64,000 bases of DNA, from the NCBI GenBank assembly GCA_963699215.1, contig OY969422.1:1302001-1366000 (forward strand). Direction: 5' to 3'. The notes under the pieces were generated by a model. The model was not told the origin of the DNA. It made no database searches and worked only from the letters and a program-made list of their open reading frames with translations. Source of the stretch: VRUE01 sp963699215 (lineage in GTDB: Bacteria > Actinomycetota > Thermoleophilia > Solirubrobacterales > 70-9). A program made the position numbers and the translations under genes. Shown piece by piece: positions 36,072 to 45,403 of the stretch; within the stretch, counting starts at the first letter, position 1; every line of letters begins with the position of its first letter.

Positions 36072-37405
36072 CTCCGGACCAGGGTAGGAGAGGCACGTCT
36101 GGCAAGGGCGGCGGCACGGCCGGTCCGGCTGCTGTGCGCCGACTGGGCTTGATGGTCTTCGGAATCGGCTTCCTCGTCCTCTTCGCCATCGTCGCAATCG
36201 CCGAGGGGGTCGGCGATCCGAGCCTTCCGTCCGGGGACGTCGCCCTGGTCGAAGGCGCCCCCGGCGACATCGGCGAAGTCACCAGGGCGAAGTTCGATCA
36301 CGCGCTCGAGGTAGCGACGGCGCAGGCCGGCGAAAAAGAGGTCCCGAAACCGGGCGATCCCAAATACGACGAACTGAAGGAAACGACGATGAACTCGCTG
36401 TTCGAATCGATCTGGCTGCAGGGCCTGGCCGACGAATGGGGCATCGAAGCGAGCGAGCAGGAAGTCGCCGACAAACTCAAAGAACTGAAGAAAGAAAGCT
36501 TCAAATCGGAAGCCGAATTCCAGAAATTCCTCAAGGAATCGAACTACACGTCCGCCGACGTCAACGAACGCGTGAAGCTGCAGATACTCAGCGAAGGCCT
36601 GCAGGCGCAGATCAAAGAAAACGCGCCGACGCCGAGCCAGAGCGAAATCGAGAACTACTACGAAGCGGCGAAGGCGACCCAGTTCACGCAGAAAGCGAGC
36701 CGCGACGTCCGGTTGATCGTCAACAAAGACCGCAAGAAAGCGGAAGAAGCGCGGGAAGCGTTGACCGGAGACAACTCGGCTGGCAACTGGAAAAAGGTCG
36801 CCAGCAAATACTCGGAAGACCCGACGACCAAAGCGAGCGGCGGCCTGCAGAAAGAAGTTCAGGAAGGCGTGCTCGAAGAACCGCTGAACGCGGCGGTGTT
36901 CGACACTCCGGAAGGGCAGGTCGAAGGCCCGCTCGACGCCCAACGCGGCTTCACGGTCTTCGAAGTGGTGAACTCGACCCCCGAAAGCGTCCAGGAGCTG
37001 AAAGCGGTCGAAGCGCAGATCGAAGCCACCATGGCGCAGCAGCTCGAACAGGAATACCTCGCCGACTTCACCTACGACTTCAGCACCGAGTGGAAGCTGC
37101 GCACCGTATGCGCCGCCGGCTACGAGACCGAACGCTGTGCCAACTTCAAGGAAGACGGACATCCCTCGTCGGCGCCGGAAGGCTGCTACGAGGAGGATCC
37201 GGACGGGGGCCGGCCCGCAGCCTGCCCGGCTCCGGTATTCCAGCTAGTCCCGGCCCTGCCGGGGACGGTGACCCCGCTCGAACCGAAGGGCAAACCGCTG
37301 GCCCAGCGTCCGCGGCCGCTTGAAGTACCGGGGAGCGGCGCCGCAGAAGGGGCGACCGAACTGCCCGAAGGCGCCGTGCCGCCGCCCGCCGAACCCTCCG
37401 AATAG
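36068..37405 (+). CDS. SurA/PrsA-like peptidyl-prolyl isomerase, membrane-anchored
   Basis: 445 residues from GTG 36068, overlapping the mfd stop. A single N-terminal helix (LGLMVFGIGFLVLFAIVAIA, ~26-46) is followed by a SurA_N-like helical region with a parvulin domain inside (about 215-315: QKASRDVRLIVNK, WKKVASKYSEDPTTKASGG, GQVEGPLDAQRGFTVFEV). The C-terminus is Pro/Glu-rich. Predicted to fold exported proteins outside the membrane. Glu and Lys are encoded mainly by GAA/AAA, unlike mfd and eno on either side. Confidence 0.88.
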   Translation: MTPDQGRRGTSGKGGGTAGPAAVRRLGLMVFGIGFLVLFAIVAIAEGVGDPSLPSGDVALVEGAPGDIGEVTRAKFDHALEVATAQAGEKEVPKPGDPKYDELKETTMNSLFESIWLQGLADEWGIEASEQEVADKLKELKKESFKSEAEFQKFLKESNYTSADVNERVKLQILSEGLQAQIKENAPTPSQSEIENYYEAAKATQFTQKASRDVRLIVNKDRKKAEEAREALTGDNSAGNWKKVASKYSEDPTTKASGGLQKEVQEGVLEEPLNAAVFDTPEGQVEGPLDAQRGFTVFEVVNSTPESVQELKAVEAQIEATMAQQLEQEYLADFTYDFSTEWKLRTVCAAGYETERCANFKEDGHPSSAPEGCYEEDPDGGRPAACPAPVFQLVPALPGTVTPLEPKGKPLAQRPRPLEVPGSGAAEGATELPEGAVPPPAEPSE

Positions 37406-37453
37406 GCCAGGCGAGACAGCGGCCGTCGTCGGTAGACTGGCGCGCCCTTTCCC

Positions 37454-38749
37454 ATGAGCGCCATCGCCTCCATCCACGCGCGCCAGATCCTCGACTCGCG
37501 CGGCAACCCGACCGTCGAGGTCGAGGTCGCGCTCGACTCGGGCGCCGTGGGGCGCGCCGCGGTGCCGTCCGGCGCCTCGACGGGCGAGTTCGAGGCGGTC
37601 GAGCTGCGCGACGGCGGCGAGCGCTGGGCCGGCAAGGGGGTTGCGCGTGCGGTCGAGAACGTCAACGGCGAGATCGCCGCGGCGCTGATGGGTGCGCGAG
37701 CCGCCGAGCAGGGCGCCCTCGACGCGACGATGATCGAGCTCGACGGGACGCCGAACAAGGGCCGGCTCGGCGCCAACGCGATCCTCGGCGTCTCGCTGGC
37801 CGCCGCCCGGGCGGCGGCGGTCGATTCCGGCCAGCCGCTCTACCGCTACCTGGCCGAGCTCTACGGCGGCGGCGAGCCGAGCCTGCTGCCGGTACCGATG
37901 ATGAACGTGCTCAACGGCGGCGCCCACGCCGACAACTCGGTCGACTTCCAGGAGTTCATGGTCGTGCCGGCGGGTGCGGCGAGCTTCGCCGAGTGCCTGC
38001 GGGTCGGCACCGAGGTGTTCCACGCGCTGAAGAAGAGCCTGGCCGCGAAGGGGCTCTCGACCGCGGTCGGCGACGAGGGCGGCTTCGCGCCCGACCTCGA
38101 CTCCAACGAGGCGGCGCTACAGGCGGTCCTGGCCGGGGTCGAGGCGGCCGGCTACGAGCCCGGCTCCGACGTCTTCATCGCGCTCGATCCGGCGACCAGC
38201 GAGGTCTTCAAGGGCGGCGCCTACGTGCTCGCGCACGAGGGCCGCACGCTCTCATCCGAGGAGATGGCGGCCTACTGGGAGGACGCCTGCTCGCGCTACC
38301 CGATCGTCTCGATCGAGGACGGCATGGACGAGGAGGACTGGGACGGCTGGAAGCTGCTGACCGAGCGGTTGGGCGAGCGGGTGCAGCTGGTCGGCGACGA
38401 TCTCTTCGTCACCAACCCGGAGCGACTGCGGCGCGGGATCGAGCTCGGCGTCGGCAACTCGATCCTGGTCAAGGTCAACCAGATCGGCACCCTGACCGAG
38501 ACTTTCGAGGCGATCCGGACCGCCCGCGAGGCGGGTTACACGGCGGTCATCTCCCATCGTTCGGGCGAGACCGAGGACACGACGATCGCCGACCTCGCCG
38601 TCGCCACCGGCGCCGGGCAGATCAAGACCGGCGCACCGTCCCGCTCGGATCGGGTGGCGAAGTACAACCGGCTCCTTCGCATCGAGGAGGAGCTGGGCGC
38701 TGCCGCCGAGTTTCCCGGCGTGCAGGCATTCGCCCAGCGCGTCGCCTGA
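37454..38749 (+). CDS. eno: Enolase
   Basis: 431 residues. Interconverts 2-phosphoglycerate and phosphoenolpyruvate. Metal and catalytic motifs: SGASTGEFEAVELRD, GGFAPDL, IEDGMDEEDWDGW, GDDLFVTNPERLRRG, VKVNQIGTLTETFEA and SHRSGETEDT. Normal length; 48 bp after the foldase gene. Confidence 0.97.
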   Translation: MSAIASIHARQILDSRGNPTVEVEVALDSGAVGRAAVPSGASTGEFEAVELRDGGERWAGKGVARAVENVNGEIAAALMGARAAEQGALDATMIELDGTPNKGRLGANAILGVSLAAARAAAVDSGQPLYRYLAELYGGGEPSLLPVPMMNVLNGGAHADNSVDFQEFMVVPAGAASFAECLRVGTEVFHALKKSLAAKGLSTAVGDEGGFAPDLDSNEAALQAVLAGVEAAGYEPGSDVFIALDPATSEVFKGGAYVLAHEGRTLSSEEMAAYWEDACSRYPIVSIEDGMDEEDWDGWKLLTERLGERVQLVGDDLFVTNPERLRRGIELGVGNSILVKVNQIGTLTETFEAIRTAREAGYTAVISHRSGETEDTTIADLAVATGAGQIKTGAPSRSDRVAKYNRLLRIEEELGAAAEFPGVQAFAQRVA

Positions 38750-38793
38750 GGGCCTGATGCAGGAATGCGGCGCCCGACCGCGTAGGTCCGGGT

Positions 38794-39165
38794 ATGGCGA
38801 CCCGCTCCCGGCCGGCAAGGAGGACCGCTTCCCGGCCGCAACGGCGCCCGGCCGCGCGCCGCAGGCCCGCAGCGCGACGGGGGGGGAGCCGCATACGCTG
38901 GGACCGGGTGGGGCGGATCGCACTGACGCTGGTGCTCGCCACCGTCCTCTACTCGTACCTGAACCCGGCGATCGACTTCGTCAAGACGTACACGGCGACG
39001 ACCGCGGCAAAAGCCGAGTTCCACGAGCTGCTGCGCGAAAACAAGCGCCTTCACCACCGCGTCCAGACCGCCGCCGACCCGATCGTGGTCAACCGCGAGG
39101 CAAGGGCCCAGGGCATGGTCGCCGAAGGCGAGACGCCGATAGTGGTCCACGGCCTGAGCAACTGA
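38794..39165 (+). CDS. FtsB/DivIC-like septum formation initiator
   Basis: 123 residues. Very basic Arg/Pro-rich N-terminus (~40 residues), one helix (RIALTLVLATVLYSYL), then a short coiled coil (ELLRENKRLHHRVQ). This architecture and its place after eno match the actinobacterial DivIC/FtsB-like division protein. Confidence 0.85.
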   Translation: MATRSRPARRTASRPQRRPAARRRPAARRGGSRIRWDRVGRIALTLVLATVLYSYLNPAIDFVKTYTATTAAKAEFHELLRENKRLHHRVQTAADPIVVNREARAQGMVAEGETPIVVHGLSN

Positions 39166-39186
39166 CCCATCCGCCACGGGACCGCC

Positions 39187-41571
39187 ATGGTTAGTCCCGG
39201 CTCCTACATCCTCAGCGTCGCCCTGCTTGCGGTTGTAGCCCTGTCGCTGGGCTTCTCAGCGGTTCGTCTGCGACAGAGGCTCATGCCCGACTGGGAGGGC
39301 GCGCCGGCGCACCTGGTCGAGGCGATCCTCGGCGTCGCATTGCTGATCTGGCTCTCTCAGCTACTGGGGGTCATGAATCTCTTCTACGCCTGGACCCTCG
39401 TCCTCTCAGTCCTTCTTCTTGCGGCAGCTATTGCCCTCGGCCCGCGGGTCCTGTCGGGGAGAGCGGGTGCCGGGGCTTCGCTGGGTTTTTCGCCAGGGCG
39501 GCCTGCGGCCGTCCGAGGTGGTTGGCGGGGCGAAAAAGAGGACGCCGCTGTGCCCCGGCACCCACTCTCCCCGCCACCCGCGGGAGAAGCGCAGCTATCG
39601 GCGACAGGACCGGCCGGCCCGGGAGCAATGTCCCTCGTGGCCGTAGTCGCTGTTGCGCTTGTGTTCGCGCACTGGGGGCTGACGACCGCCGACGCCTTGA
39701 GCAGAGGCATCTTCAACTTCGACTCGCTCTGGTACCACATGCCGTTTGCGGTGGACATGGTCCAGAGCCATTCCGTGACTGGGCTGCATTACACGGAGAC
39801 CGTCTTCACCAACTGGTTCTACCCGCAGAACTCGGAGCTGCTGCACGCCGTCGGCATCCTGCTCACGGAGCGGGACACGCTCAGCTTGTTCCTCAACTTC
39901 GGCTGGCTGGCGATGGCCTTCCTCGCCGCTTGGTGCATCGGCCGACCCTATGGGCGCGGTCCACTGACGGTCGTCGCCGCGGGAATCCTCCTCGAGTGCC
40001 ACACGCTGGTCGTGCGCGAGCCGGGAGCAGCCAAGAACGACGTGATGGCGGCAGCTCTGCTGCTAGCGGCGATAGCGGTTCTCATCAATGCCGATTGGGG
40101 GAAAACGCATCTGAGGCGGGTCGCCCCCACCATCGCCCCTCTGGCTGTCGCCGGTCTCGCCACGGGCATGGCGGTCGGCACCAAGTCGACGGCGCTGGCG
40201 ATGGCCGCGGCGCTGACGCTGGCCGTCGTGGTCCTCGCCCCGGCTGGGCGCCGCTGGGCGGCCGCTGGCTGGTGGTTCGCCGCTGGCCTGGCCGGCGGCG
40301 GCTACTGGTACCTGCGCAACCTGATCGCCTCCGGCAACCCGCTGCCCCAGCTCGAGCACCTCGGGCCGATCTCGTTGCCGCATCCGGAGCGCCTGCAGGG
40401 CGGGCGGCCCGATTTCTCCATCGCCCACTACGCGACCGACACCGGCGTCTGGCGCGAGTACTTCCGGCCGGAGCTGCACGACGCCTTCGGTGCGCTCTGG
40501 CCAGTGGTCGTCCTAGGCGCGATCGGCGGCGCGGTGGCGGCCCTGCTCTGGGCTCGGAGCCGGGTACTGCGCTGGATGGGCGGCGTCGCGCTCTTCGGCA
40601 TGCTCGCCTACCTCTTCACCCCCCTGAGCGCCGCCGGCGTCGAGGGCGCTCCCGAGGGCTTCGGGATCAACATCCGCTACGCGATCCCCGCCCTGCTAGC
40701 CGGAATCGTCCTGCTCCCCCTGGCCCCGTTCTTCGCCGGCAAGCCTCGAAGCGGGGCGTCGGGCTCGGTTACCTGGGGAGCCTGGGCGCTGCTCGGGGCG
40801 GTGCTGGCGGTGCTGGTCGTCACCGATCGGGCCGACGCGGTGCTGCGCGATCCCGACCGGCTTTTCGGCTGGCTCGTCGCGCTGCTCTTCGTCGCGGTCC
40901 CGGCCGGCTTGCTGCTGGCTCGCCGCCGGGGGGCGCCCCTGGGCGCCGTCGCCGCCGGCTTCGCCGTCCTCGCCGTCGCGGTGGTCGCGATCGGCTACCC
41001 GCTGCAGCGCGACTACCTGGGCGATCGCTTCGCCAACGAGGATCCGCAGGCGAGCATCCCCGGCATGCACCTCGATTCCGCCTACCGCTGGGCGCGGGAC
41101 GTGAGCGACGCTCGCATCGGTCTCGCCGGGACCACGGCCGGCTTCCTCCAGTACGGCTTCTACGGCACCGACCTCTCCAACCGCGTGCGCTACCTCGGCG
41201 TCGAGGGCCCGCACGGAGCCTTCAACGCGATTCCAACCTGCGCCGCGTTCCGCGCTGCCGTCAACGCCGCCGACCTCGACTACCTGGTCACCGCGCCCTT
41301 CCTCAACTTCATCGACCCCGGAGAACCGGTCCCCTCGCCGGAGGCGGGCTGGCTACGCGGCGAGTCGGCGGCGGTTCCCGTGGACCGCAGCGGCCCGGTC
41401 ACCGTCTGGCGCGTCCGCGGCCGCTCGATCCCGGCGCCTGCGGTCCCGCGAACGCCCCGCTCCGCGAGATCCCCCAGCAACCCGTTTCTTAGTCGAATCT
41501 GCATCTGTGTGCGGTATACGCACCCAAATGCAGATTCATTTGCGCCGCCGGCGCTACTCTGGCGTCGGTGA
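39187..41571 (+). CDS. GT-C-type multi-pass membrane glycosyltransferase-like protein
   Basis: 794 residues, at least ten hydrophobic helices, with GT-C-like features early on (FNFDSLWYHMPFAVDMVQSH with acidic residues after the first helices; TNWFYPQNSELLHA) and a soluble C-terminal domain (DSAYRWARDVSDARIG...). Probably uses a lipid-linked sugar donor; substrate unknown. Residues ~90-128 are encoded by a 117-bp palindromic element (39456-39572) lying between two helices. The last ~26 residues run through a 43-bp palindrome (41495-41537). The stop overlaps the next gene's GTG. Confidence 0.7.
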   Translation: MVSPGSYILSVALLAVVALSLGFSAVRLRQRLMPDWEGAPAHLVEAILGVALLIWLSQLLGVMNLFYAWTLVLSVLLLAAAIALGPRVLSGRAGAGASLGFSPGRPAAVRGGWRGEKEDAAVPRHPLSPPPAGEAQLSATGPAGPGAMSLVAVVAVALVFAHWGLTTADALSRGIFNFDSLWYHMPFAVDMVQSHSVTGLHYTETVFTNWFYPQNSELLHAVGILLTERDTLSLFLNFGWLAMAFLAAWCIGRPYGRGPLTVVAAGILLECHTLVVREPGAAKNDVMAAALLLAAIAVLINADWGKTHLRRVAPTIAPLAVAGLATGMAVGTKSTALAMAAALTLAVVVLAPAGRRWAAAGWWFAAGLAGGGYWYLRNLIASGNPLPQLEHLGPISLPHPERLQGGRPDFSIAHYATDTGVWREYFRPELHDAFGALWPVVVLGAIGGAVAALLWARSRVLRWMGGVALFGMLAYLFTPLSAAGVEGAPEGFGINIRYAIPALLAGIVLLPLAPFFAGKPRSGASGSVTWGAWALLGAVLAVLVVTDRADAVLRDPDRLFGWLVALLFVAVPAGLLLARRRGAPLGAVAAGFAVLAVAVVAIGYPLQRDYLGDRFANEDPQASIPGMHLDSAYRWARDVSDARIGLAGTTAGFLQYGFYGTDLSNRVRYLGVEGPHGAFNAIPTCAAFRAAVNAADLDYLVTAPFLNFIDPGEPVPSPEAGWLRGESAAVPVDRSGPVTVWRVRGRSIPAPAVPRTPRSARSPSNPFLSRICICVRYTHPNADSFAPPALLWRR
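39456..39572. repeat. Palindromic element inserted in frame in a coding gene
   Basis: 117 bp (39 codons). Terminal 21-bp arms GGGGAGAGCGGGTGCCGGGG... / ...CCCACTCTCCCC match at 20 of 21 positions. Interior GCGGCGTCCTCTTTTTCGCC (minus strand) and GCTGGGTTTTTCGCC match the intergenic element at 17587-17707. Confidence 0.7.
41495..41537. repeat. 43-bp imperfect palindrome
   Basis: Outer arms GAATCTGCAT / ATGCAGATTC and inner arms GTGCG / CGCAC around GTATA. It lies across the 3' end of the membrane protein gene, 30 bp before the next start. No T-tract; could be an operator, a REP-like element or a solo repeat. Confidence 0.6.
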
Positions 41572-41894
41572 GCTATCCACTCGAGAACGCGCTCTTCCAG
41601 TGGGAGGAGGGATGGCGGGTACTACAGGCGATCGACGACCCGCGGGAGCGTCGGCAGGCCGATCGTGTCGTCGCCGCCGTCCGCGACGAGCTGCGACGGC
41701 GGATCGGGCCGACCTTCTCGGCGGCGCGAGCTCTGGCCGACCTCTACGGCGCGCGGAACCGACTGGTGCCTGCAGGTGGCGGATGAGGTCGCGCCCGCGG
41801 TGGAGGCCGATTCGCGTCGCTCGCCGACGCAGCCTTCTGGCTCTACCTACGAGGAGCCGCCGACTTCGCCGGCGGCCGGCGACTGCCCGTCTGA
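41568..41894 (+). CDS. Small conserved protein, two frameshifts
   Basis: From GTG 41568 the protein reads MSYPLENALFQWEEGWRVLQ...ARALADLYG; it then shifts frame near 41750 to GTDWCLQVADEVAPAVEA and again near 41808 to FASLADAAFWLYLRGAADFA, ending at TGA 41894. The three pieces join into one ~108-residue acidic helical protein, so the frameshifts look like sequence errors. I recall this WEEG... / GTDWC pattern as a conserved actinobacterial small protein without known function. Confidence 0.6.
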
Positions 41895-41982
41895 CCGGCG
41901 CATAGCGGCGTCCTCGGTCGCTCGCGTGCAGAGCACGCCACGCTCCCTGCGTCCTTGCTCTGCTTGGTCAGACGACCAGTCG

Positions 41983-42561
41983 CTACTGGTTCGACTCGCC
42001 CGAGTCCTCGCCATCGCCGGCGCGGCGGATGACGATCTGGTCGGCCTCGATGCGGACCGTGACCTCGCGCTTGCCGGCCCAGTGCTCGGCGTAGACGGGG
42101 TTGTCCTTGACCGAGGCGTCGAGCCAGAGGCCGTAGCCGTCGGCTTCGCCGTGGTCGAAGGTCGCCTCCAGCTCTTTGCGGCGTCCGCGGCCGCCGCGGC
42201 GGCCGCGCCGGCGCCGGCGCCGTGGACGCTCGCCGGCCTCGTCGTCGCCGTCGCCTGCCGGTTTGCGCTCTTTGCGAGCGGGCTTCTCTTCGTCTTCCTC
42301 GCGCTCTCGTCCTCGACCTCTTCCTCCTCGGCGGTCTCTTCGGCAGTCGCTGCCTCGATCTCGGCTTCGATCTCGTCGCGGAGGTCGATTTCGCTGCGAG
42401 CCGCGTCTCTCGTCGTCGGGGGTGAGGTCGTGCTGCTTGCGGAACTCGCGCAGCTCGGAGGCGCTGACTTCGAGCTGGTGGGCGATCCAGGCGTCGGTGC
42501 GGCCCTGGCGCACCCAGGCGCGGATCTGGTTGAGCTGTGGCTTCAGTGAGCGTCGTGCCAT
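41983..42561 (-). CDS. Basic nucleic-acid-binding-like protein, compensating frameshifts
   Basis: About 192 residues. The N-terminus is an HTH-like segment (QIRAWVRQGRTDAWIAHQLE, SELREFRKQHDLTPDDE). Between ~42415 and ~42313 the minus-strand coding bias moves to another frame reading an acidic stretch (SEIDLRDEIEAEIEAA), then returns. The C-terminal half has a Lys/Arg/Gly patch (RPRRRRRRGRRGGRGRR) and a compact domain (ELEATFDHGEADGYGLWLDA...VTVRIEADQIVIRRA). The original protein was probably HTH-acidic linker-basic patch-beta domain. Function unknown; nucleic-acid binding is inference. Confidence 0.65.
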   Translation of the reverse strand: MARRSLKPQLNQIRAWVRQGRTDAWIAHQLEVSASELREFRKQHDLTPDDERRGSQRNRPPRRDRSRDRGSDCRRDRRGGRGRGREREEDEEKPARKERKPAGDGDDEAGERPRRRRRRGRRGGRGRRKELEATFDHGEADGYGLWLDASVKDNPVYAEHWAGKREVTVRIEADQIVIRRAGDGEDSGESNQ

Positions 42562-42607
42562 CGGCGCGCGAGTCTATTCAACCTGGACGGTTCGCGGGCG
42601 CCGCGCG

Positions 42608-42847
42608 CTAGGCCATCAGGAAGGACAGCGCCTCGAACATCGAGACGACCACGACCACGACCGTCACGGTCAGGCAGACGGCGAGGACGCTGAAGCGGAC
42701 CTTGCCGTGCTGCTCGTTGCGCGTCATGCGGCGCTCGCGCGAGCGGTTGGCGGCGCGCCGGCGCAGCTGCTCGCGGCGACGGCGCTCCAAGGTCGTCTCC
42801 TGCTCGAAGGCGATCTCGAACTGGGAGATGCTCTGGCGCATTCTCAT
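42608..42847 (-). CDS. Small single-pass membrane protein
   Basis: 79 residues from ATG 42847. Strongly charged amphipathic N-terminal half (EQETTLERRRREQLRRRAANR) and one C-terminal helix (FSVLAVCLTVTVVVVVVSMF). Intact despite surrounding frameshifted genes. Function unknown. Confidence 0.65.
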   Translation of the reverse strand: MRMRQSISQFEIAFEQETTLERRRREQLRRRAANRSRERRMTRNEQHGKVRFSVLAVCLTVTVVVVVVSMFEALSFLMA

Positions 42848-42932
42848 AGAGGCTGGCCCCGGAGGGGACCGCGGCGGACCGTAGCAAAGCTGCAGAGTGC
42901 TTGCGGGGCTCAAGGTGTGACAATGGTCACGA

Positions 42933-43434
42933 TCAGCAGGTCCCCCAGAGCCCTCGGCCGGCCCGCGCTGCAGCCAGCTCGAGATGCCGGAAGCGCGGTG
43001 CGAAGCGGTCATTCGGCGGGATCGTCAGGGTGCGGGCGAGACCGCGCCGGAGCAGGTTCGGCGTTGAAGAAGCGGTCGCCGAGATAGAGCGTAGGCGAGC
43101 AGGCGCCCATAGACGTCGCGCCGCTCGACCCCGAAGACGAGCCGCACCCGCCGGCCCTCGAGCAGGCGGTGGGTGAAGTGCGAGGCGCCTGCGGCCCGAA
43201 GCACTGCGACCGGCTCTCCGGGCTTGACCGTCTCCGGCGTGTCGACCCCGATCAGGCGCACGTCCTCGACCTCGCCCTCGATCCGCGCCTCGATCGTGTC
43301 CCCGTCGACGACCCGGACGACACGCGCGATGGCGGAGGTGGGACCGGCGTCCGGGTCGCCTCCTCCCACGGTCGCAGCACGAGCACCGCGACCACGGCGA
43401 GCAGGACAAGACTGCCAACGAGGCCCCTATTCAC
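42933..43434 (-). CDS. Thermonuclease (SNase)-family protein, frameshifted
   Basis: N-terminal helix MNRGLVGSLVLLAVVAVLVL, then in a second frame the SNase core IARVVRVVDGDTIEARIEGE with VRLIGVDTPETVKPGEPV, and in a third frame NAELLRRGLARTLTIPPNDR and RGLWGTC to the stop at 42933. DGDT and GVDTPE carry the calcium and catalytic residues of staphylococcal-nuclease folds. At least two single-base shifts (near 43330 and 43060-43100) interrupt it, with a possible third near 43195. Likely an exported or membrane-tethered nuclease if intact. Confidence 0.75.
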
Positions 43435-43557
43435 GAGCCAGACCGCCTAGAACCAAGCAGGTCGGGGGACGCAGGAGGCGAGGAGAGGGGAGCGCACTTC
43501 TGTGCGTGACCCGACCCGAGCGACCGAGGACCCCGAGATGCGCCGGTTATAGGCGGT

Positions 43558-44480
43558 CTACGGGATGCGCCGCACGTTAGACAGCAGGGTCTCCTTGATC
43601 TGGTCGATGATCTCCAGCGCCTCGTTCCACTCGCGCTGCCAGACGTTGCGGCCGAAGATGACGCCGGAGCCGCCCGCCTGCATGATCTCGCGGGTGTTGG
43701 TGAGGACGATCGTCGTCGTCGACCTTGGAGCCGCCGGAGAGGACGACCAGCGCGCGGCCGGCCGACTCGACGCACTGGCGGATCGCCTCGGCCTGGTCGA
43801 CTTCCATCTCGTTGTAGGGGGCCTGCGCGTCCTTGTCCTTGGCCGGGTCGATCTTCGGCATGTTGAGCTTGACCACGTCGGCGCCCATCTCCATCGCCAG
43901 TCCGCGCCGCGTAGTCGATCGCGTAGAAGGAGTTGGGGCCGCCCTTGGCGTCGACCGCTTCGCCGCGCGGGTAGGACCAGACGATCAGCGGCATCCCGAA
44001 GCGGTCGCAGTCCTCGCGCACCTGGCGCAGCTGGGCGAGGTCCTCGTCCTGGCGCGGCGAGCCGACGTAGAGCGTGTAGCCGATCGCGTCGGCGCCGAGC
44101 CGCACCGCGTCCTCGACGCTGGCGTTGCAGCTCGAGAAGGCCTTGGCGGAGGAGGGGATGTCGGTCTTGCCGTTGACCTTGAGGATCAGCGGCACCTGGC
44201 CGGCGTAGTCGGGGTAGTACTTGCTCGCCATGCCGATCTGGCAGGCGAGGGCCGAGTAGCCGGCCTCGGCGGCGAGCCGGAACTGGTAGTCGGGGTCCTT
44301 GGAGGCCGGGTTGGGGAAGAAGTCGCGCGGGCCGTGCTCGATCCCCTGGTCGATCGGCAGCAGCATCAGGGTGCCGTTGCCCGGTCCGAACTCGAACAGC
44401 AGGCGGCGCAGGCGGGTCCGTTTGCCGGGCGCCAGCTCGGCCAGCAGCGATTTCTGCTCGGTCAGGCTCTTCAACTCCAC
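43558..44480 (-). CDS. Class I fructose-bisphosphate aldolase (DhnA/FbaB type), frameshifted
   Basis: Reads from ATG 44480 (MELKSLTEQKSLLAELAPGK) through LMLLPIDQGIEHGP, SYPRGEAVDAKGG and then, after a shift near 43905, MEMGADVVKLNMPKIDPAKD, and after another near 43720, TNTREIMQAGGSGVIFGRNV to the stop at 43558. The DQGIEHGP and VVKLNMP segments (the latter holding the presumed Schiff-base Lys) are those of the archaeal-type class I aldolase. Glycolysis/gluconeogenesis. Apparently one intact enzyme with two single-base errors. Confidence 0.85.
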
Positions 44481-44572
44481 GCTCTATTCCTCCTCGAAGA
44501 CGGGTGTTCCCGCAGTATGCCACCGGCGGCACGGCCGAGGCGCCCGCGAGGGGCGGTTATTCTCGATTGACC

Positions 44573-45350
44573 ATGAGCGAGACTGAGCTCAGCGTCATCT
44601 GCAAGAACTGCGGCTCCGAGGTCAGTCCCTACGTCACCGAGTGCCCCTACTGCGGGGCGCGGCTGCGCAAGCGGGCGCCGAAGCTGGAGCGCCGCGGCGA
44701 CGCGCTCGAGGCGAAGCCGCGCCGCGCGGCCCGCCGGCCGGCTCTTCCGCACCAAGCTGCGCCTGTCCCGCCGGCCCTCACCGGCCCTACGCGACGCTTG
44801 CGGCGATCCTCGGCTCCGCCGTGCTGCTGCTGGTCGCAGCAGGCGAGCGGCGACCTCGCTGATCGGCTGTCGGTGGCCTCGGTCGTGCCCGTCGAGGGCG
44901 AGTGGTGGCGCTTCCTCACCGCCCCCTTCGCCTATGTCGACGTCGGCTACCTGTTCGTCGTCGCGGTCGCCCTGGCGATCTTCGGGATCGGGGTCGAGCG
45001 GCGTCTCGGCAGCGTCCGCGACGGCGGTCCTGCTGCTCGCCTGCGGCTCGCTGGGGATGCTGGCGGCGGGCGGGGTCGCCAACGCGCAGGGGGACTTCGC
45101 CGTGATCGCCGGCGGCAACGGGATGGCGCTGGGCGCGCTCGCCGCCTGGTTCGCGCTGCGCCGCGCCGAGGCCGACGGCGCGATCGACCAGGAGTACGAC
45201 GCGATCGGGGTCGCGGTTGCCGCCGCGGTGCTGCTCGCGCTGCCGATCTTCGAGTCGACCGCCGATGTCTTCGCCGGGCTCGCCGGCGCCGTCGTCGGCG
45301 GCCTCGCCGGGCTCGCCGCCTCGGCCCTGCGCCCCTCCGACGTGCCGTGA
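44573..45350 (+). CDS. Zinc-ribbon rhomboid-like membrane protein, frameshifted
   Basis: ATG 44573. An N-terminal zinc ribbon (ICKNCGSEVSPYVTECPYCG) is followed by a basic linker and about six helices with rhomboid-like order (VEGEWWRFLTAPFAYVD, VVAVALAIFGIGVERRLGS, NGMALGALAAWFALRRAE). The position of the rhomboid GxSG serine appears as GGNG, so proteolytic activity is doubtful. Frame changes near 44745-44840 and 45020 look like single-base errors. Confidence 0.7.
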
Positions 45351-45403
45351 GTTGAGTACCCATAGGGACCTCTAAGTCACGGCACGTCTAGGCTGGCAAC
45401 CCC

